Below are positions 9,025 to 17,683 of a DNA stretch of 43,232 nt, one piece after another (within the stretch, counting starts at the first letter, position 1; the number at the start of each line of letters is the position of its first letter). This stretch comes from Planctomycetota bacterium (GTDB lineage: Bacteria; Planctomycetota; UBA1135; UBA2386): positions 1 to 43,232 of the forward strand of contig JAEUHU010000574.1 of the NCBI GenBank assembly GCA_016793305.1, read 5' to 3'. The position numbers and the translations under genes are program-made. Below the pieces are notes generated by a model. It worked only from the letters and a program-made list of their open reading frames with translations, did no database searches and had not been told where the DNA came from.

Positions 9025-9891
9025 TCAGAACAGCTTGGTCTTGGCCTTGTCGCCGGGCTGGATGGTGCCCTTGACCAGGCGGATCGTGCAGAAGACCGCG
9101 TTGGCGTCGGCGTTGTATTCCTTCGCCACGGCTTCGCCCTTGTAGCCGGACTTGTCGTCGTAGATCGCGAAGCTCCAGTTGCCCTTGCTGATCTGGTCCT
9201 GGATGTCGACGCCGCCGGTGTTCTCGCTGATCTGGATCGTGCAGAGGTTGTTGTTGACGACCGTGACCTGGCCAGCCAGGGCCGGAGCCGCCATCGAGAC
9301 CAGGAAGCCGTGCTGCTCGGCGGCCTTCACCAGCAGGTTCAGCTCGCTGTTGTCCTTGGTCAGGCTCTTCTTGTCGTCCTCGAGCTTGGCGATCGTCGCC
9401 TCCAGTGCCGCCTTCGTGCGCAGCAGTTCTTCCTTGGCGATCACGGCGGCGACCCGCTCGTTCACGGCCTCGTTCTTGTCGGCCAGGTACTTCGCGTTCT
9501 CCCGCGCCATCGCGTCGGCGCGATCGCTCTGCGCCTTGTCCTCGTCGCGCATCGCCTTCATGTCGTTCATGATGCTGGCGAGGGCGACACCCTGGGACCG
9601 GTTGTCCTCGATCAGGCGCTTGTTCTCGTCCTGGAGCTTGAGGACCTTGTTGTTGGCTTCGCCGAGCAGCGTTTCCGCCGAGGTCTTGGCGTTCTCGAAC
9701 TTGTTGCGCTCCTGGCCCAGCTCGACGATCTGGGCGTCCTTCTCGCGGTTGCTCTTGGTCCGCTCCGCTTCGCTCTGCTCGTACTTCTGCTTGTAGTTGT
9801 CCTGCTTCTGCAGATAGCTGCCGGTGAAGCCGACGAAGAAGCCTGCGCCGATGAGGTTCAGGACGATGAAGACGTTGCCAATGGGACTCAT
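9025..9891 (-). CDS. Membrane-anchored coiled-coil protein
   Basis: A 288-residue protein with an N-terminal membrane helix (GNVFIVLNLIGAGFFVGFTG). A long charged coiled coil follows (residues ~28-190, rich in E, K, Q, N, A). The C-terminal domain (~95 residues) has beta-like strands, including GQVTVVNNNLCTIQIS and GNWSFAIYDDKSGYKGE. There is no cleavage site, so it is probably anchored with the coil outside. ATG at 9891 has AGGAG about 12 bases upstream. The next gene on the strand is the 55-residue membrane protein, and mreB follows. A structural envelope role near the elongasome is plausible, but the family is unknown to me. Confidence 0.85.
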   Translation of the reverse strand: MSPIGNVFIVLNLIGAGFFVGFTGSYLQKQDNYKQKYEQSEAERTKSNREKDAQIVELGQERNKFENAKTSAETLLGEANNKVLKLQDENKRLIEDNRSQGVALASIMNDMKAMRDEDKAQSDRADAMARENAKYLADKNEAVNERVAAVIAKEELLRTKAALEATIAKLEDDKKSLTKDNSELNLLVKAAEQHGFLVSMAAPALAGQVTVVNNNLCTIQISENTGGVDIQDQISKGNWSFAIYDDKSGYKGEAVAKEYNADANAVFCTIRLVKGTIQPGDKAKTKLF

Positions 9892-9951
9892 GGTGACCAG
9901 GGACTCCTAGCTAGACGTGGGGCGCCCGAAGGGTTGTCGACCCCGGCAGCA

Positions 9952-9971
9952 CCGCCCCACGGAGGGGGCGG
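9952..9971. other. Hairpin in the 263-base gap 9892-10154
   Basis: CCGCCCC (9952-9958) and GGGGCGG (9965-9971) form a perfect 7-bp stem. It lies in the 5' leader of the coiled-coil gene and downstream of lnt on the minus strand, so it could be part of lnt termination or of the leader. No T run follows. I see no gene in the rest of the gap, which must hold the promoter for the coiled-coil gene. Confidence 0.35.
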
Positions 9972-10154
9972 CGGGAGAGCCGGAGCCACGAACGTCGACG
10001 GACGGTTCAGTAGGCGAATGTCAGAGGGGAACTTGGGATGACGACCGTGCCAGCGCGGATCTCGTGCGGAGCTTCTGGTCCGGCACGGAGATGCCGCGTG
10101 CCCAAGCGAGAGGGGCCTGAGGGCGGCGGAATCCTAACTCCATGCCCAGGACCG

Positions 10155-11801
10155 TCAAGAACCACTTCCGCGGCGGTCGGACAGGCCGGTCGACGCGGAA
10201 CGGGATGCCGTTCGGGCTGCTCGAAGGGTAGCCCACTGCAGCGCCATGTGCAGGAGCAGCAGGCCGAGGCTCACCCCTGTCGCAGGACCGAGGCTCGCCC
10301 CGAGCCATGCCATCGGCGACTCGCGGCCGGCCCCGAGCGGCAGGTCTGTGCGCAGAATTCTGCTCGCCGGCTGGCGACCGGAGCCGCGCGGCAGTTCCGC
10401 GAGCACCCGGCCATCGGCCCCCACCACCACCGACCAGCCGTCCTGGGTGCAGCGGACCACGGGCGTGGCTGTCTCGAGTGCCCGCAGCACGGTCATCGCC
10501 ACCAGCTGCACCAACTGGTCGCCGGAGCGGAACCACGCCTCGTTCGACAGCACGCACAGGAAGCGGGCCCCGGCCTGCACCTGGCTGCGGGCTGGCCCAG
10601 GGAAGGCGTTGTCGTAGCAGAGCAGCACACCGAACGGCACCCCGCTGCTGGTGCGCAGCGGCGGCAGCTCGACGCCGGCCAGGCCGTTCGGGACATGCCG
10701 CATCACGTCGGCGAAGGTGCCCCGCAACCAGTTGCCGATCGCCGCGGGCAGCAGGTGCAGGAACGGCGGGAACTCCCCGCCGGGCACGAGCCAACGCTTC
10801 TGCTGTTGCCCCTGGATCTCGCCCTTCGGCAACTCGACCAGGAACGCAGCAGGCGTCAGCTGGTCGTCGCCAAGCACCAGGTGACCACCGAGCAGCAGCT
10901 GCCCGGAGTGCCCTGCGAACACCCCCGCCAGCGAACGCAGCGCCAGCCCGGCCGACGGTTCGGCCTCGATCTCGTCGGGCACGCTGCTCTCGGGCCACAA
11001 CACCAGCTCCGGCGGATTCGGCCCACGCAGCAGTTCGCGGGTCGGCCGCACCAGCCGCTCGAGGAACATGGCGCGCCAGCGCGGCCAGAACTCGTCTTCG
11101 CCGAGACCCTGGAACTCGAGGCCCGGATGGAACCCCGGCTCGATCGCCGCGAGCCGCACGGCGGCGGGCGCATCGGCAGACAGGCCTGCGTGCACGGCGC
11201 GCCCACCCAGCGTGGTGCCGAGCGCCAGGAGCACCAGGCTCCCGATCTGCAGCCACGCTCGCCGCCACGGCAGTTCGGCGGTGCGCCAGCTGCGCCACAG
11301 CTCCACGGCAGCACCGGCGAACCCGGCGAGCAGCACGTTGGCGAGCGCTTCGCCGCCGAACGAGACCGAACCGAGCAGGCCAGGCCACTGCCACAAGCAG
11401 TGCGCCGGTTGCCCGTGCGGATAGTGCAGCTCCGGCATCACGCTGCGCAGCCAATAGGCACCCGCGGTGGCGAGCGCGAACGCGGGCACGCGCCACGCCG
11501 TCGGTGCGGCCCGCGTCGCCCACGAGGCCAGCACCGTGTAGCAACCTCCGAGCAGCACGACCGCGGCGTAGGCGAACCACAGCACGTGGTGCACCGACCA
11601 GGAGAACAGCGCCATGTGCATGCAGCCGAGCAGGTAGCTCCGCCAGCCGGTCGGCATGGTCCCGGTCGCGATCGCGAAGTGCACGGCGAGCCCGGCGAAC
11701 ACCAGGAACTCGGCGCCGGCGAACCAGGCAGGTGGAGTCGCGGCCGCCAGCGACAAGCCGCCGAGCAGAGCCAGCAGAACGGTGGGGAACGCGCGGGTCA
11801 C
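10155..11801 (-). CDS. lnt: Apolipoprotein N-acyltransferase Lnt
   Basis: Inner-membrane enzyme adding the third acyl chain to the N-terminal Cys of lipoproteins. The N-terminal ~200 residues hold several membrane helices; the nitrilase-type domain follows. The catalytic triad is visible: Glu271 in LWPESS, Lys335 in KRWLVPGGE and Cys395 in LLCYDNAFP, with LSNEAWF after it. The length, 548 residues, is normal. GTG at 11801 overlaps the moeA stop (GTGA) and has GGAG about 10 bases upstream; the upstream open frame is a shadow of moeA. It is the last gene of the run starting at cheA. An N-acyltransferase implies diderm-type lipoprotein maturation. Confidence 0.95.
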   Translation of the reverse strand: MTRAFPTVLLALLGGLSLAAATPPAWFAGAEFLVFAGLAVHFAIATGTMPTGWRSYLLGCMHMALFSWSVHHVLWFAYAAVVLLGGCYTVLASWATRAAPTAWRVPAFALATAGAYWLRSVMPELHYPHGQPAHCLWQWPGLLGSVSFGGEALANVLLAGFAGAAVELWRSWRTAELPWRRAWLQIGSLVLLALGTTLGGRAVHAGLSADAPAAVRLAAIEPGFHPGLEFQGLGEDEFWPRWRAMFLERLVRPTRELLRGPNPPELVLWPESSVPDEIEAEPSAGLALRSLAGVFAGHSGQLLLGGHLVLGDDQLTPAAFLVELPKGEIQGQQQKRWLVPGGEFPPFLHLLPAAIGNWLRGTFADVMRHVPNGLAGVELPPLRTSSGVPFGVLLCYDNAFPGPARSQVQAGARFLCVLSNEAWFRSGDQLVQLVAMTVLRALETATPVVRCTQDGWSVVVGADGRVLAELPRGSGRQPASRILRTDLPLGAGRESPMAWLGASLGPATGVSLGLLLLHMALQWATLRAARTASRSASTGLSDRRGSGS

Positions 11802-13033
11802 GGCAGCTGGACTCCGCTGCTCCGGCCCACCAGCGGCACGACCGTTCCTGCCGACGGCTCGGCCTTGCCGGGGACCAGCACGTAGACGTCGCCCGCCGCG
11901 AGCCCGAACGGATCGCCACTCGGACTGGGCGCCACCAGCTGTGCCTCGAGGCGACCGTCCGGGCCAGGCGCGAGCCGGGCCGGCACCGCCTGCAACCGAG
12001 CATTGCGTTGCCACGCCGCACCGGCCGCGGGAGCCGTGGCGGACCAGTTCGGCACCGCTTCTCCGAGCAGGCGCTGCAGCGCCGGGCGCACCAGCAGATC
12101 GAACACCGTGAACGTCGAAGCCGGATTGCCGGGCAGCCCGAACACGAGCCGAGGCTCACCGCCCGGCCGCACGCCGAAGAACGTCGGTTTGCCGGGCTTC
12201 AGGTCGAGGCCGTGGAAGCGCTCGACCACGCCGAGGTCCGCGAGCACGCCGTGCACGAGGTCGTGCGTGCCCTTGCTGATGCCACCGATCGTCAACAGCA
12301 CGTCGGCCTCGTGCAGGCCGCGCACCAGCGCCTGCTGCAACGCGGCTCGTTCGTCGGCGACGACCCCCAGGCGAACGGCGGAAGCACCGCATTCCTCCAC
12401 TTGCGCAGCCAGGGCCCACGAGTTGCTCTCGCGCACCTGGTGCGGCGCCGGCACGGCCTCGACCGGCACCACTTCGTCGCCGGTCGCCAGGATCGCGACT
12501 CGCGGTCGTCGCACGACCGCCACGCGGTGGTGGCCCAGCACGGCCAACACGCCGATCTCGGCGGCGCGCACGCGGCGACCGCCTGGCAGCACCATCGCGC
12601 CGGCGGCGAGTTCGCTGGCGCGGCGCCGCACGTTCGCCCCCGCCTGCACCGCATCGTGCACGGTCACCGTGCTGCCGGTGAACCCGCTGGTGCGTTCCAC
12701 CGGCACGACCGCGTCCGCACCATCGGGGACCACGGCGCCCGTCATGATGCGGATCGCCGCCCCAGCGGGCAGTGGCGCGTCGAACGGCTTGCCGGCGAGG
12801 CTCTCGCCGACGACCGGCAGCGTGGCCCCGGCGAGCAGGCCACGTTCGGCCCGCAGCGCGAAGCCGTCCATCGCCGAACGGTCGGTCGAAGGCCAACAGT
12901 GCTCGGCGTGCACGGCGCTCGCGAGGTGGCGGCCGTGTGCCTCGGCCAGGCCGACGAACTCCCGGCGCTGTTCGGGCTGCACTTCGGCCAGCACGAGTTG
13001 CCGGGCAGCGGTCAAGGTCAACGGCGACGTCAT
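11798..13033 (-). CDS. moeA: Molybdopterin molybdenumtransferase MoeA
   Basis: Inserts molybdate into adenylylated molybdopterin in molybdenum cofactor synthesis. Family motifs are present: STDRSAMDGFALR near residue 50, PDGADAVVPVE, the MoCF-biosynthesis motif TIGGISKGTHD, and GLPGNPAS. The 411-residue length is typical. ATG at 13033 is chosen because AAGGTGG lies just upstream; an in-frame ATG 12 codons earlier (13069) is possible. It sits 63 bases after cheX and overlaps lnt by 4 bases. No molybdoenzyme or other moa/mog gene is in view, so its placement between chemotaxis genes and lnt is unusual. Confidence 0.95.
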   Translation of the reverse strand: MTSPLTLTAARQLVLAEVQPEQRREFVGLAEAHGRHLASAVHAEHCWPSTDRSAMDGFALRAERGLLAGATLPVVGESLAGKPFDAPLPAGAAIRIMTGAVVPDGADAVVPVERTSGFTGSTVTVHDAVQAGANVRRRASELAAGAMVLPGGRRVRAAEIGVLAVLGHHRVAVVRRPRVAILATGDEVVPVEAVPAPHQVRESNSWALAAQVEECGASAVRLGVVADERAALQQALVRGLHEADVLLTIGGISKGTHDLVHGVLADLGVVERFHGLDLKPGKPTFFGVRPGGEPRLVFGLPGNPASTFTVFDLLVRPALQRLLGEAVPNWSATAPAAGAAWQRNARLQAVPARLAPGPDGRLEAQLVAPSPSGDPFGLAAGDVYVLVPGKAEPSAGTVVPLVGRSSGVQLP

Positions 13034-13096
13034 CGCGGCCACCTTGCAGCAGCGGCCGGTGCTATGCAAGCGCGCGGGCCCGGGCTGGACCGCGGC

Positions 13097-13561
13097 TCAG
13101 CGTTCGCCGACGGAGACCAGCAGGCTGCCGGCCTCGTTGCCCAACACGCAGCAGAAGCCACGCGCATTGGCGCGATCGAGCAACTCCCCGGCTTCCTCGT
13201 CGGTGGCGTCGCGCGGCAGCCCGAGGGCCATCGCCTCGTCGCCGTTGGTCAGCAGCATCACCAGCTCCCCGCCGAGGATGTTGGCGAGCTCGCCGACCGT
13301 GGCCCGACCGTGGTCGTCGACGTCGATCTCCTCGCTGTCCATCCCCATCATGCCGGCGGCGACCTCGCGGATCATGCCGGCCGTCGCCGAGACGACGACG
13401 ACATGGTGGCTCGAGCCGTCGAGTTCGATCACCGCATGGGCGACCGCCTTGACGAGGACCTCTGCCGCCGAATCCCCCATCGGCTCCGTGACGACGAACG
13501 CCATGCGTTCGAGGGCCATGCCGACGAGGCCGGCGAACGAATCAGCAGTGACAGCGTTCAT
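13097..13561 (-). CDS. cheX: CheX-like chemotaxis phosphatase
   Basis: A 154-residue protein of the CheC/CheX/FliY superfamily, which dephosphorylates CheY-P. The active-site helix shows the family pattern E-x2-N (GELANILGGEL, around residue 90). Other CheX-like parts are the N-terminal helix (SFAGLVGMALERMAF) and the Gly/Met strand region (MIREVAAGMMGMD). An earlier ATG at 13570 is in frame, but the GAGGG of the upstream sequence abuts it directly, while it stands 9 bases from the ATG at 13561, so the latter is preferred. It follows the CheY-type gene closely, fitting a CheY-P sink. Confidence 0.8.
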   Translation of the reverse strand: MNAVTADSFAGLVGMALERMAFVVTEPMGDSAAEVLVKAVAHAVIELDGSSHHVVVVSATAGMIREVAAGMMGMDSEEIDVDDHGRATVGELANILGGELVMLLTNGDEAMALGLPRDATDEEAGELLDRANARGFCCVLGNEAGSLLVSVGER

Positions 13562-13573
13562 GGGGTGCATCCC

Positions 13574-13954
13574 TCAACGAGCCTCGAACATGGTCTGGAC
13601 CAGGCTGCGCAGCTCCTCCGGTTCGAACGGCTTGCGCAGGTAGTGCTCGACGCCGAGCTGGCTCATGCGCTCGAGGCGCTTGCGGTTCCCCTCGGTGGTG
13701 ACGAGCGCCACCAGCACCCCGGCGAGGGCCGGGAGCTTCGCCTTCTCCTCGACGAACTGGAAGCCGTCCATCACCGGCATGTTGATGTCCAGCAGCACCA
13801 CGTCGGCCGGTTGCTTCTGCAACAGGTCGAGCGCCTCGCGGCCGTTCTGAGCTTCGCGAACGTTCTCCGGGGCGGCTCCGGCCTGCAGGACCGCGCGGCG
13901 CGCGGTGGCGCGCAGCAGCGGCGAGTCGTCGACGATGAGGATTCGGTAGTTCAT
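13574..13954 (-). CDS. cheY: CheY-type single-domain response regulator
   Basis: A stand-alone receiver domain of 126 residues. The acidic pair is in ILIVDDSP, the phospho-acceptor Asp in VVLLDINMPVMDG (around residue 53), the conserved Thr in VALVTTEG and the Lys in LRKPFEP. No output domain is present, so it acts by binding a partner such as a flagellar switch or pilus motor. ATG at 13954 overlaps the cheD stop (ATGA); a longer frame starts 15 codons earlier but would run into cheD. cheX, a likely phosphatase, follows directly. Confidence 0.93.
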   Translation of the reverse strand: MNYRILIVDDSPLLRATARRAVLQAGAAPENVREAQNGREALDLLQKQPADVVLLDINMPVMDGFQFVEEKAKLPALAGVLVALVTTEGNRKRLERMSQLGVEHYLRKPFEPEELRSLVQTMFEAR

Positions 13955-14493
13955 GGTTCGAGTTGGCGCGAAACGGTTGTCTTCATGCCCGGCGCCCACA
14001 GCAGGCCGTCCTTATCGCGGGTGCGGATGCGAACTTCGCCCTTGCCGAGGTCGAGCGTCATGGTGCGCGCGATCGAGCCGCCGGTGTCCTCCGCGGCCAG
14101 TTGCACACCGACCTTCCAGAGGACCTTGCGGAGGATCGTCCGGTTGCGCTTGCCGATCGCCATGCCGGCGGCCCCCTCCAGGATCTCGGCGCCGCCAGCG
14201 GCGCAGACGATCAGCCGGTTCTGCACGGCCCCCGCCTCGAGCAAGCGCCGCAGCAGGTTCGGGATCCCGGTCGACGCGTACATGTGGGGTTTCAGCGTCT
14301 TCGGGTCCGACTGTTCTCCGGGCTGCGGCAGCATGTAGTGCAGCAACCCGCCGACGCGGGCGATCGGGTCGTAGGCGGAGAGGCCGATGCACGAGCCCAG
14401 GGCATACGTGATCAGATGCCCCTGACCCTCGCGAGCCACCGCCATGTCGGCGACGCCGACGACGACACCGTTGCTGCCGCAGAGATCGGCCAC
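13951..14493 (-). CDS. cheD: Chemoreceptor glutamine deamidase CheD
   Basis: Deamidates Gln residues of chemoreceptors and in several bacteria is controlled by binding CheC/CheX and CheY-P. The catalytic Cys is in TYALGSCIGLSAYD, with the His in GGLLHYMLP and the Thr before LGSC, all in normal order. The 180-residue length is typical. The start is GTG at 14493, with AAGGAAG upstream, 4 bases after the cheW stop; the end overlaps cheY. Receptors are its substrate, but none is encoded in the window. Confidence 0.93.
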   Translation of the reverse strand: MADLCGSNGVVVGVADMAVAREGQGHLITYALGSCIGLSAYDPIARVGGLLHYMLPQPGEQSDPKTLKPHMYASTGIPNLLRRLLEAGAVQNRLIVCAAGGAEILEGAAGMAIGKRNRTILRKVLWKVGVQLAAEDTGGSIARTMTLDLGKGEVRIRTRDKDGLLWAPGMKTTVSRQLEP

Positions 14494-14497
14494 TGGA

Positions 14498-15007
14498 TCA
14501 GCTTCCTTGGCCCAGTACCGACGGATCGAGGTCGCCGATCACGCGCTCGATGTCGAGCAGGATCAACACGCGGTCCTTCAGCTTGGCGAGACCGGCGATG
14601 TAGTCGCCGGCAGCGTTGGCGCACCGCGGCGTCGGCTCGAAGTGCTCGGCGCCGATGGTCAGCACCTCGCTGACCGTGTCGACGATGCAGCCGACCCGGA
14701 ACGTGCTCTCGGCTTCGCGGCCGACGTCGACGACGACGATGCAGGTCTCGTTGGTGAAGGCCGCGGGTTCCATGCCGAACTTCCGCCGCAGGTCGATCAC
14801 CGGGATGATCCGACCGCGCAGGTTGATGACCCCGCGCACGAACTCGGGCGTGCGGGGCAACGGCGTGACGTCCGCCATGCCGATGATCTCGCGCACCTTC
14901 AGGATGGCGATGCCGTACTCCTCCTTCGACAACTGGAAGGACAGGAACTTGCCGGCGCTGAAGGCCGGCTGGGTACCCGAGGTCGGGGCGGTAAGTGTGC
15001 TCGTCAT
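14498..15007 (-). CDS. cheW: Chemotaxis coupling protein CheW
   Basis: Adaptor linking receptors to CheA. The single CheW domain spans residues ~18-165: FLSFQLSKEEYGIAILKVRE, the PEFVRGVINLRGRIIPVIDL core, and a terminal VLILLDIERVIG strand. ATG at 15007 has GAGGAG about 10 bases upstream. It lies 21 bases after cheA. The Ser/Thr-rich N-terminal ~17 residues are probably disordered. Confidence 0.96.
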   Translation of the reverse strand: MTSTLTAPTSGTQPAFSAGKFLSFQLSKEEYGIAILKVREIIGMADVTPLPRTPEFVRGVINLRGRIIPVIDLRRKFGMEPAAFTNETCIVVVDVGREAESTFRVGCIVDTVSEVLTIGAEHFEPTPRCANAAGDYIAGLAKLKDRVLILLDIERVIGDLDPSVLGQGS

Positions 15008-15028
15008 GGGATCTCGTCTCCTCGCTGC

Positions 15029-17590
15029 TCAGTCCCCTCGATTGCCGAGGGCGGAATCGACCAATGTGCCGACGTCCACGATCAGGGCCACGCGGCCGTC
15101 GGTCATGATGGCGCCGCCGGACAGGCCGGCGACCCGATCGCGCGGCATGCCGAGCGATTTGATGACCACTTGCTGCTGCCCGAGGATCTCGTCGACGAAC
15201 AGGCAGCTGCGCTGCGCATCGGCCTCGACCACGATCAGGATGCCCTGGGCCAGGTCGTCGAGGCCGTCCTGCTGGGCGAAGATCTGCTTCAAGCGGTAGA
15301 CCGGCAGCACGTTGCCACGCACGTGCACGCATTCGCCGCGATCGGCGAGCAGGTGCACGTCGTCGGCCGACGGCCGGAAGCTCTGTTCGATCGACAGGGT
15401 CGGCACCACGTAGCGATTGCTGCCCACGCGAACGACCATGCCGTCGATGATCGCCAGCGTCAGCGGCAGGCGCATCCGGAAGATCGTCCCCTTGCCGGCC
15501 ACGCTGTCGATCTCGATCTTGCCACGCAAGGCCTCGATGTTCCGCCGCACCACGTCCATGCCGACCCCGCGGCCGCTGAGGTCGGTGACCTTCTCCGCGG
15601 TCGAGAAGCCGGGCAGGAAGATCAGGTTGAACGCCTCGGCGTCGGACAGGTGTTGCGGCGTGACGTCCGCCGCCAGCAGTTCCTTCTCGACCGCCTTGGC
15701 GACGATGCGCGCCTTGTCGAGGCCCCGCCCGTCGTCGCGGATCTCGATGACGATCGAGCCACCCTGGTGGTAGGCGCTCAGCGACAGGTGTCCCTCGGGG
15801 TCCTTGCCGTTCTTCCGCCGGTCCTCCGGCTGTTCGATGCCGTGGTCGATCGCGTTGCGGATCATGTGCACGAGCGGATCGCTGATCTGCTCGACCACGT
15901 TGCGATCCAACTCGGTGTCCTCGCCGCTGATCGACAGGGCGACCTTCTTGCCAGCCTTCGCCGCGACGTCGCGCACGAGGCGGGCCATCTTCTGGAACGT
16001 CGCCTTCACGGTCACCATGCGCAACGACATGGCGGCCTCCTGCAGGTCGCGGGTGATCTTGCCGACCTGCCCGATGTTGCGCGTGAGCGATTGGCTGTCG
16101 AGTCGCTGGATCGCCGGATCCTGGAGCACCATCGACTGCGCGATCACCAATTCCCCGACCATGTCGACCAGCATGTCGAGGCGGGTCGTGCTGACCTTGA
16201 TCGTGCGCTCGACGCGCGCGGCCTTGTGTTCCGAGGCCTCGGCGTGCTCGGCAGCCGGCTTGCCGGCCGAGTTGGCGCGCGCGGCGGCCTCGGGCTTCGG
16301 TGCTTCGGCTTCGGCGCGTGGGCTCGCCTCCTCGGCACGAGGGTCCTTCGCCGGCGCCGATCCTGCGGGTGCGGCCGCGCTCGGTGCCGGCACGGTGACC
16401 GGCGCCACGACCGGCGCCACCGGCTGGTTGCGCGGGCCCGAGGCCACCTGCAGCTTCCCGAACAACGCCTTCCACTCCTGCAAGCTCGGGCCCGGCTTGC
16501 CCTCCAGCGATGCGATCATCTGCTGGATCATGTCCCCCGCCGCGAGCACCAGGTCGATGTCCTCCGGCGTGAAGGTGATGCGGTGCGATCGAGCGGCATC
16601 CAGCAACGTCTCCGACACGTGCGCCAGTTCGACCAACGGCGTCAGGTTCAAGAACCCCGCCACGCCCTTGATGGTGTGGAAGGCCCGGAACGTCAGGTTG
16701 ACGTTCTCGTCGTTGTCGGGCTCACTGGAGAGCGCCACCATCGCCGCCTCGGCGTCGCTCAGGTGGGACCGGGCCTCGGTGATGAACTCGGGCAGACTGT
16801 CCGCGAACTCGCCGCCGACCGTCAGCACCACGCGCGGCGCGCTGCCGGCATCCGCGTTGCCGTCCTTGGCAGCGGCGGCCGCGGCGACCTCGCCCAGCTT
16901 CTGCAACAGCGGGGCGACATTGCCCATCTCGGCGTGCACGTCGCGCGTGCACGACTCGAGGAACTGCTTCAACGCGTCGATGCACTGCAGCATCGTGTCG
17001 ACCGGGAACGGCGCGCCGTTCTCCGTGCACGCGTCGATGGTGGTCTCCGCCTGATGGCACAGCTTCTGGGCCGCCACCATGTTCAGCACCCCGAACTCGG
17101 CCTTCATGGTGTGGACCACGCGCCGGATCCCGGCGATGGTCTCGTCGGGCTTCACGCTCGCCTCGACCGCGAGCACCTCTTCCTCGAGCTCCGCGATCGA
17201 CCCGATCGCGTGGGACAAGAACATGCTGACGGTCTCCGCGAAGTGCCGCTCCTCGTCGGCGTCCGCCAGCGTCAATCCGGGTGGTGGCACGAGGGTGGCG
17301 GTGTCCTGCCCGTGTGCCACGGCCCCGGCGCATCGGCTCGCGAAGTCGAGCAGTCGATCCAAGTGCTCGAGCACGGCCCGTTCGTGGCCCGGGTAGCTCT
17401 GGGCACCGACCTGGCGGAGCGACGCGGCCGCCATGTGGCACAGGCGCGACAGTTCGTCGAGCGAATGCCCGTCCGCCTCCTTCTCGACGCCGACCAACTG
17501 CTCGACCACGGCACCGAGCGCTTCCGGACCTTCGGCACGAAGGCGCCGGACCTGACTCCCTAGACTCTCGATACCAGATGTGATCGACAT
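15029..17590 (-). CDS. cheA: Chemotaxis histidine kinase CheA with two HPt domains
   Basis: An 853-residue kinase that phosphorylates CheY. Two HPt-like modules are visible: His160 in VVHTMKAEFGVL and His305 in FRAFHTIKGVAGFLNL. An Ala/Pro-rich linker (~385-455) leads to the dimerisation helices (~460-540). The ATPase domain has the N box (DPLVHMIRNAIDHGIE, ~571-586), the G1 box (DDGRGLD) and the G2 box (GRGVGMDVV, ~673). The C-terminal CheW-like regulatory domain spans ~715-850. The first HPt has Ala where a Gly is usual after the Lys. ATG at 17590 is the first Met; the Shine-Dalgarno sequence is weak. The gene heads cheA-W-D-Y-X-moeA-lnt. Confidence 0.96.
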   Translation of the reverse strand: MSITSGIESLGSQVRRLRAEGPEALGAVVEQLVGVEKEADGHSLDELSRLCHMAAASLRQVGAQSYPGHERAVLEHLDRLLDFASRCAGAVAHGQDTATLVPPPGLTLADADEERHFAETVSMFLSHAIGSIAELEEEVLAVEASVKPDETIAGIRRVVHTMKAEFGVLNMVAAQKLCHQAETTIDACTENGAPFPVDTMLQCIDALKQFLESCTRDVHAEMGNVAPLLQKLGEVAAAAAAKDGNADAGSAPRVVLTVGGEFADSLPEFITEARSHLSDAEAAMVALSSEPDNDENVNLTFRAFHTIKGVAGFLNLTPLVELAHVSETLLDAARSHRITFTPEDIDLVLAAGDMIQQMIASLEGKPGPSLQEWKALFGKLQVASGPRNQPVAPVVAPVTVPAPSAAAPAGSAPAKDPRAEEASPRAEAEAPKPEAAARANSAGKPAAEHAEASEHKAARVERTIKVSTTRLDMLVDMVGELVIAQSMVLQDPAIQRLDSQSLTRNIGQVGKITRDLQEAAMSLRMVTVKATFQKMARLVRDVAAKAGKKVALSISGEDTELDRNVVEQISDPLVHMIRNAIDHGIEQPEDRRKNGKDPEGHLSLSAYHQGGSIVIEIRDDGRGLDKARIVAKAVEKELLAADVTPQHLSDAEAFNLIFLPGFSTAEKVTDLSGRGVGMDVVRRNIEALRGKIEIDSVAGKGTIFRMRLPLTLAIIDGMVVRVGSNRYVVPTLSIEQSFRPSADDVHLLADRGECVHVRGNVLPVYRLKQIFAQQDGLDDLAQGILIVVEADAQRSCLFVDEILGQQQVVIKSLGMPRDRVAGLSGGAIMTDGRVALIVDVGTLVDSALGNRGD

Positions 17591-17683
17591 GAGGCCCCGC
17601 GTGACAGCGAGGGTGATCGGTCCCGTTCCGCGTGCACCTTGAGCAGGGAAACCCCAAAGGCGCCCTCGGCCGATCGCCGCGGC

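Noticed and set aside
10307..14338. A 1343-codon plus-strand frame opposite lnt, moeA and cheXYD
   Set aside because: Arg/Ala/Pro-rich without recognisable motifs; the opposite strand carries well-conserved genes across the whole span.
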